Below, piece after piece: positions 5,690-7,309 of a stretch of 7,309 nt of DNA (positions are counted from its first letter, which is position 1; each line of letters starts with the position of its first letter). A model generated the notes under the pieces. The model searched no databases. It was not told the DNA's origin and was given only the letters and a program-made list of their open reading frames with translations. This DNA comes from an uncultured Pseudoflavonifractor sp. (GTDB taxonomy: Bacteria; Bacillota; Clostridia; Oscillospirales; Oscillospiraceae), in the NCBI GenBank assembly GCA_904419835.1, contig CAJFTA010000079.1, positions 1-7,309 on the forward strand, read 5' to 3'. Both the position numbers and the translations under genes were made by a program.

Positions 5690-5878
5690 CTATTCCTGGT
5701 TTTCTTCCTCTTCCCGGAGATTTTCCAGGGCCACCCGCGTGGCCTCAATGACGAAGGCGGAAAAGGTGACGTCTGTGCCCCGGATGGCCGCCTCAACCTG
5801 CTCTATGATGTCGTTGGGAAAGCGTACATTTTTCTGTGTGGTTTTGGGAACGGCGGGGAGCTTAAATTTTCTTGCCAT
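5690..5878 (-). CDS. Ribbon-helix-helix small DNA-binding protein, copy B
   Basis: A 62-residue ribbon-helix-helix protein and the first gene of the pair in the direction of transcription. The strand is KNVRFPN (16-22), helix A DIIEQVEAAIRG and helix B TFSAFVIEATRVALENL, ending in REEEENQE. Compared with copy A there are 14 substitutions, mostly conservative (I/V, D/E, K/R). The clearest changes are Glu10 to Val, Gly12 to Lys and Tyr23 to Asp near the N-terminal arm and first helix, which could alter DNA specificity. The ribosome site is GCAGGTGATG. Upstream lies an AT-rich divergent region with an inverted repeat, so autoregulation is likely but unproven. Confidence 0.83.
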   Translation of the reverse strand: MARKFKLPAVPKTTQKNVRFPNDIIEQVEAAIRGTDVTFSAFVIEATRVALENLREEEENQE

Positions 5879-5891
5879 GAAACATCACCTG

Positions 5892-5920
5892 CTACACAGT
5901 TTGTACTTTACATTGTGTAG
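5892..5920. promoter_or_regulatory. Inverted repeat CTACACA-N15-TGTGTAG, candidate operator
   Basis: CTACACA (5892-5898) and TGTGTAG (5914-5920) are perfect inverted 7-mers with centres 22 bp apart. They bracket the -35 box of the divergent + strand promoter and lie just upstream of the ribosome site of RHH copy B. The placement suits a dimeric repressor such as an RHH protein. Confidence 0.5.
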
Positions 5921-5935
5921 TATTTTGTATATTAT
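5907..5935 (+). promoter_or_regulatory. Predicted promoter of the 68-residue gene (TTTACA-N17-TATTAT)
   Basis: TTTACA (5907-5912) and TATTAT (5930-5935) each differ from consensus by one base and are 17 bp apart. The start codon is 46 bp downstream. On the reverse strand a weaker candidate, TTAAAC-N16-TATACA, is present for the RHH genes. Confidence 0.6.
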
Positions 5936-5981
5936 TTATGCATAACAGTTTAATATTAAAAAGTATAGCAGGTGTAAAAAG

Positions 5982-6188
5982 ATGAAGCAGATGGACATAA
6001 TTTTATCTAATATGATTCGCAGCGGCAAAGTGAAAGTGGAAATCCCGGGGATAGAGCATATCGAAGCGGCAATGCGGGAGGAGAGCCGACAGGTGCTGTG
6101 GGAAATAGCGGGGATTGTGTTCAGCGACGAGATGGAGGACGGGGAAAAGATTGCCCGCCTGAAGGAGATGCTGGAACCGCAGAAGTAA
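5982..6188 (+). CDS. Small hypothetical protein, 68 residues
   Basis: Not recognised. The protein is soluble, with no membrane segment or signal peptide. It contains a short hydrophobic N-terminal stretch (MDIILSNMI), a basic segment SGKVKVEIPGIEHIEAA, and two likely helices, MREESRQVLWEIAGIVFSD (30-48) and DGEKIARLKEMLEP (53-66). It has its own promoter and an AGCAGGTG ribosome site 7 bases from the ATG. That site has the same unusual sequence as those of the two RHH genes transcribed divergently. The shared regulatory region suggests joint control. A toxin-antitoxin or regulator-partner relation is possible, but nothing in the sequence proves it. Coding status is supported by promoter, ribosome site and amino-acid composition. 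Confidence 0.65.
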   Translation: MKQMDIILSNMIRSGKVKVEIPGIEHIEAAMREESRQVLWEIAGIVFSDEMEDGEKIARLKEMLEPQK

Positions 6189-6190
6189 AA

Positions 6191-6216
6191 GCGTCCGGCT
6201 GACAGCCGCAGGATGC
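6191..6216 (+). other. Weak hairpin after the 68-residue gene
   Basis: CGGCT (6196-6200) pairs with AGCCG (6204-6208), and GCGTCC can extend the pairing with GGATGC across a bulge. No T-run follows, so it is at best a poor terminator. Nothing else was recognised between 6189 and 6259. Confidence 0.3.
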
Positions 6217-6259
6217 GTATGGCGCGGCCGGGAGAAATTACGCCGGAATCAGGGCAATC

Positions 6260-6288
6260 TTGATGTGCAAAAGGTTTTATGATATACT
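6260..6288 (+). promoter_or_regulatory. Predicted promoter of DUF4430-ECF unit (TTGATG-N17-TATACT, extended -10)
   Basis: TTGATG (6260-6265) and TATACT (6283-6288) are spaced by 17 bp, and TGA directly before the -10 fits the extended form. Transcription would begin near 6295, about 40 bases before the start codon. That is too short a leader to hold a cobalamin or thiamine riboswitch. Confidence 0.7.
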
Positions 6289-6334
6289 CTAACACGCACA
6301 TTGACAAAACGTGACAATAAGGAGAGAACGCGAT

Positions 6335-6739
6335 ATGAAGAGGCACAGGCCGGCGGTGATCGCCGCTGTTGTGGTCATCCTCATTGCCCTGATCGGCGCT
6401 ATGTACGGGGTCTACTCCCATTTCGCCCCCAAGGCGGAGGCGGGAGAGAAGCATATTACCCTTACCATCCGGTTCCCGGAAGAGGAAAAGACCTATGAGC
6501 TGGACACACAGGCGGAATACCTGCTGGAGGTGCTGGACTCCGTGGCCGAAATAGACGGCGAGGAGAGCGCGGAGTTCGGCTACACGCTCTATACGATTGA
6601 CGGCGTAACCGCAGATTTCACGACGGACAGCGCCTACTGGGCAATTTACGTGGACGGGGAGTACGGCACGCTGAATCTGGCCAGCCAGCCGGTGACGGAC
6701 GGCGGAAGCTACACCATAGCCTATGAGACCTATGCGTAA
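6335..6739 (+). CDS. DUF4430 domain-containing exported/anchored protein
   Basis: A 134-residue protein with a basic N-terminus and a strongly hydrophobic segment (about residues 7-28) acting as signal peptide or membrane anchor; there is no lipobox cysteine. An extracellular DUF4430-type domain follows (about 38-131). The diagnostic region is TTDSAYWAIYVDGEYGTLNLASQPVTDGGSYTIAYE (97-131), and this domain is related to the C-terminal fold of transcobalamin-like proteins. AAGGAG (6319-6324) lies 10 bases before the ATG, which is preferred over an in-frame GTG 24 bases upstream. Its 3' end overlaps the ECF S-component gene. The arrangement suggests that it presents or binds the substrate of that transporter outside the membrane. 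The substrate is not known; cobalamin-like cofactors are one possibility only. Confidence 0.82.
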   Translation: MKRHRPAVIAAVVVILIALIGAMYGVYSHFAPKAEAGEKHITLTIRFPEEEKTYELDTQAEYLLEVLDSVAEIDGEESAEFGYTLYTIDGVTADFTTDSAYWAIYVDGEYGTLNLASQPVTDGGSYTIAYETYA

Positions 6740-7250
6740 CAGGCCGGCGCATCCGGCCCGCACCGTGACGGTGCTCGCGCTGTGCACCGCGCTGGTGTTC
6801 AGCCTGCAGGTGGCGCTGGCAGCCATACCAAACGGCGAATGCGTAACGCTTCTGTTCATTGTCTTTACCCTGTATTTCCGCAGGTACACCCTGTATATCA
6901 TATATCTCTTTGCGCTGCTGGAGGGCGTCACATACGGCTTTGGAATCTGGTGGTTCATGTACCTCTATGTCTGGACCATCCTCTGGGCTATCGTGATGGT
7001 GTTGGGCCGGCGTCCGCGCCGCGCGTGGTTCTGGGCGATTGTAGCTGCGTTTTACGGGCTGTTTTACGGCCTGCTGTGCAGCCTGCCCTACCTCGTCGCG
7101 GGAGGGCCCGCCATGGCCTTTTCCTGGTGGGTCGCCGGAATCCCCTTCGACATTCTCCACTGCATATTCAATTTCGCGATTACCTTAATCCTCTTCAACC
7201 CGATGGACCGGTTGTTCGCCCATTTACAGGCGAGAGGCGCGCTTCTCTGA
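6723..7250 (+). CDS. ECF transporter S component (substrate-specificity subunit)
   Basis: A 175-residue polytopic membrane protein with five to six hydrophobic segments between residues 15 and 158. The C-terminal pattern WWVAGIPFDILHCIFNFAITLILFNPM (135-161) is typical of S components of energy-coupling factor transporters. These capture a micronutrient and work with an EcfT-EcfA-EcfA' module. The start at 6723 overlaps the DUF4430 gene by 17 bases; an alternative ATG at 6732 would give 172 residues. Neither has a strong ribosome site, so translation is probably coupled. No ATPase or EcfT gene follows before the hairpin at the window end, consistent with a group II system sharing a module encoded elsewhere. 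The substrate cannot be assigned from sequence. Confidence 0.83.
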   Translation: MRPMRNRPAHPARTVTVLALCTALVFSLQVALAAIPNGECVTLLFIVFTLYFRRYTLYIIYLFALLEGVTYGFGIWWFMYLYVWTILWAIVMVLGRRPRRAWFWAIVAAFYGLFYGLLCSLPYLVAGGPAMAFSWWVAGIPFDILHCIFNFAITLILFNPMDRLFAHLQARGALL

Positions 7251-7260
7251 AAGGCGCGCC
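7236..7260 (+). other. GC hairpin spanning the ECF S-component stop codon
   Basis: GGCGCGC (7236-7242) pairs with GCGCGCC (7254-7260) over 7 bp, with the TGA stop in the 11-base loop. No T-tract follows. It may protect the 3' end or simply reflect GC-rich sequence. Confidence 0.35.
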
Positions 7261-7282
7261 GCCGGAGGAGCAGAAAAACGGA

Positions 7283-7309
7283 CGGCCGCGGTCACATTGA
7301 CCGCGGCCG
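7283..7309 (+). terminator. Probable terminator hairpin, cut by the window end
   Basis: A 12-bp perfect stem (7283-7294 with 7298-7309) with a 3-base CAT loop ends exactly at the last base of the window. Its position 32 bases after the ECF S-component stop suggests an intrinsic terminator, but the expected T-run is outside the window. Confidence 0.6.

Larger units (their letters stand above)
5452..5898. repeat. Tandem duplication, 238-bp period, of the RHH gene unit
   Basis: Segment 5452-5660 and segment 5690-5898 are in the same order and orientation, offset by 238 bp. They share the whole coding sequence, most of the leader (ATCACCTGCT on the + strand) and some bases past the stop (CTATTCCTG). 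The divergence shows that the duplication is not recent. Confidence 0.85.

Noticed and set aside
5641..5796. 52-residue N-terminal extension of RHH copy A
   Set aside because: It overlaps copy B in another frame. The duplicated leader and ribosome site place the start at 5640, matching the length of copy B.
5452..6188. Classical toxin-antitoxin module
   Set aside because: RHH antitoxins normally sit next to a co-transcribed toxin of a known fold (RelE/ParE, MazF, PIN). Neither neighbour shows one, so this is kept only as an open question.
6189..6334. Riboswitch upstream of the DUF4430-ECF unit
   Set aside because: The predicted promoter lies only about 40 bases before the start codon, and no conserved cobalamin, TPP or FMN riboswitch core could be seen.
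5936..6958. 340-codon open frame on the reverse strand across the 68-residue and DUF4430 genes
   Set aside because: It crosses two promoters and three better-supported genes, starts without a ribosome site, and shows no domain.

Overview
The window looks like chromosomal DNA of a GC-rich, low-oxygen Firmicute, most likely a Clostridia member of the Oscillospiraceae type (Flavonifractor / Lawsonibacter / Pseudoflavonifractor-like). This is inferred from the strong AGGAGG-type ribosome sites, sigma-70-type promoters with 17-bp spacers, and the gene families present: LytTR+DUF3021, DUF4430+ECF S component, DUF2752, DUF4234 and small ribbon-helix-helix proteins. No rRNA, tRNA, CRISPR array, transposase or phage gene was seen.

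Layout. Positions 1-130 hold a non-coding stretch of successive hairpins ending in a clear terminator. A promoter then drives sfsA (201-926), which ends in a strong intrinsic terminator. Next is a two-gene unit, a free-standing LytTR-type DNA-binding regulator plus a four-helix DUF3021 membrane protein (1119-2027). Its promoter has a 7-bp direct repeat at 21-bp spacing just upstream, as expected for a LytTR-domain operator. A 19-bp perfect inverted repeat overlaps the promoter of the following unit, a GNAT acetyltransferase (2183-2896) and a degenerate SGNH/GDSL-fold protein (2932-3522). Convergent to these is a reverse-strand operon of two small membrane proteins, DUF4234 then DUF2752 (4265-3524), transcribed from a good promoter. 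Divergent from it is a type I asparaginase (4361-5368) with a terminator that should work in both directions.

The right third is more accessory in character. Two tandemly duplicated 62-residue ribbon-helix-helix genes lie on the reverse strand (5452-5640 and 5690-5878). They are separated by an AT-rich divergent regulatory region from an unrecognised 68-residue protein (5982-6188). The window closes with a DUF4430 exported or membrane-anchored protein translationally overlapped with an ECF-transporter S component (6335-7250), probably a micronutrient uptake unit, and a hairpin cut by the window end.

No large undescribed system is evident. The most interesting signals are regulatory: the LytTR direct repeats, the hairpin superimposed on the GNAT promoter, and the RHH duplication with its shared leader motif and bracketed promoter. 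The loss of the catalytic residues from the SGNH protein also stands out.
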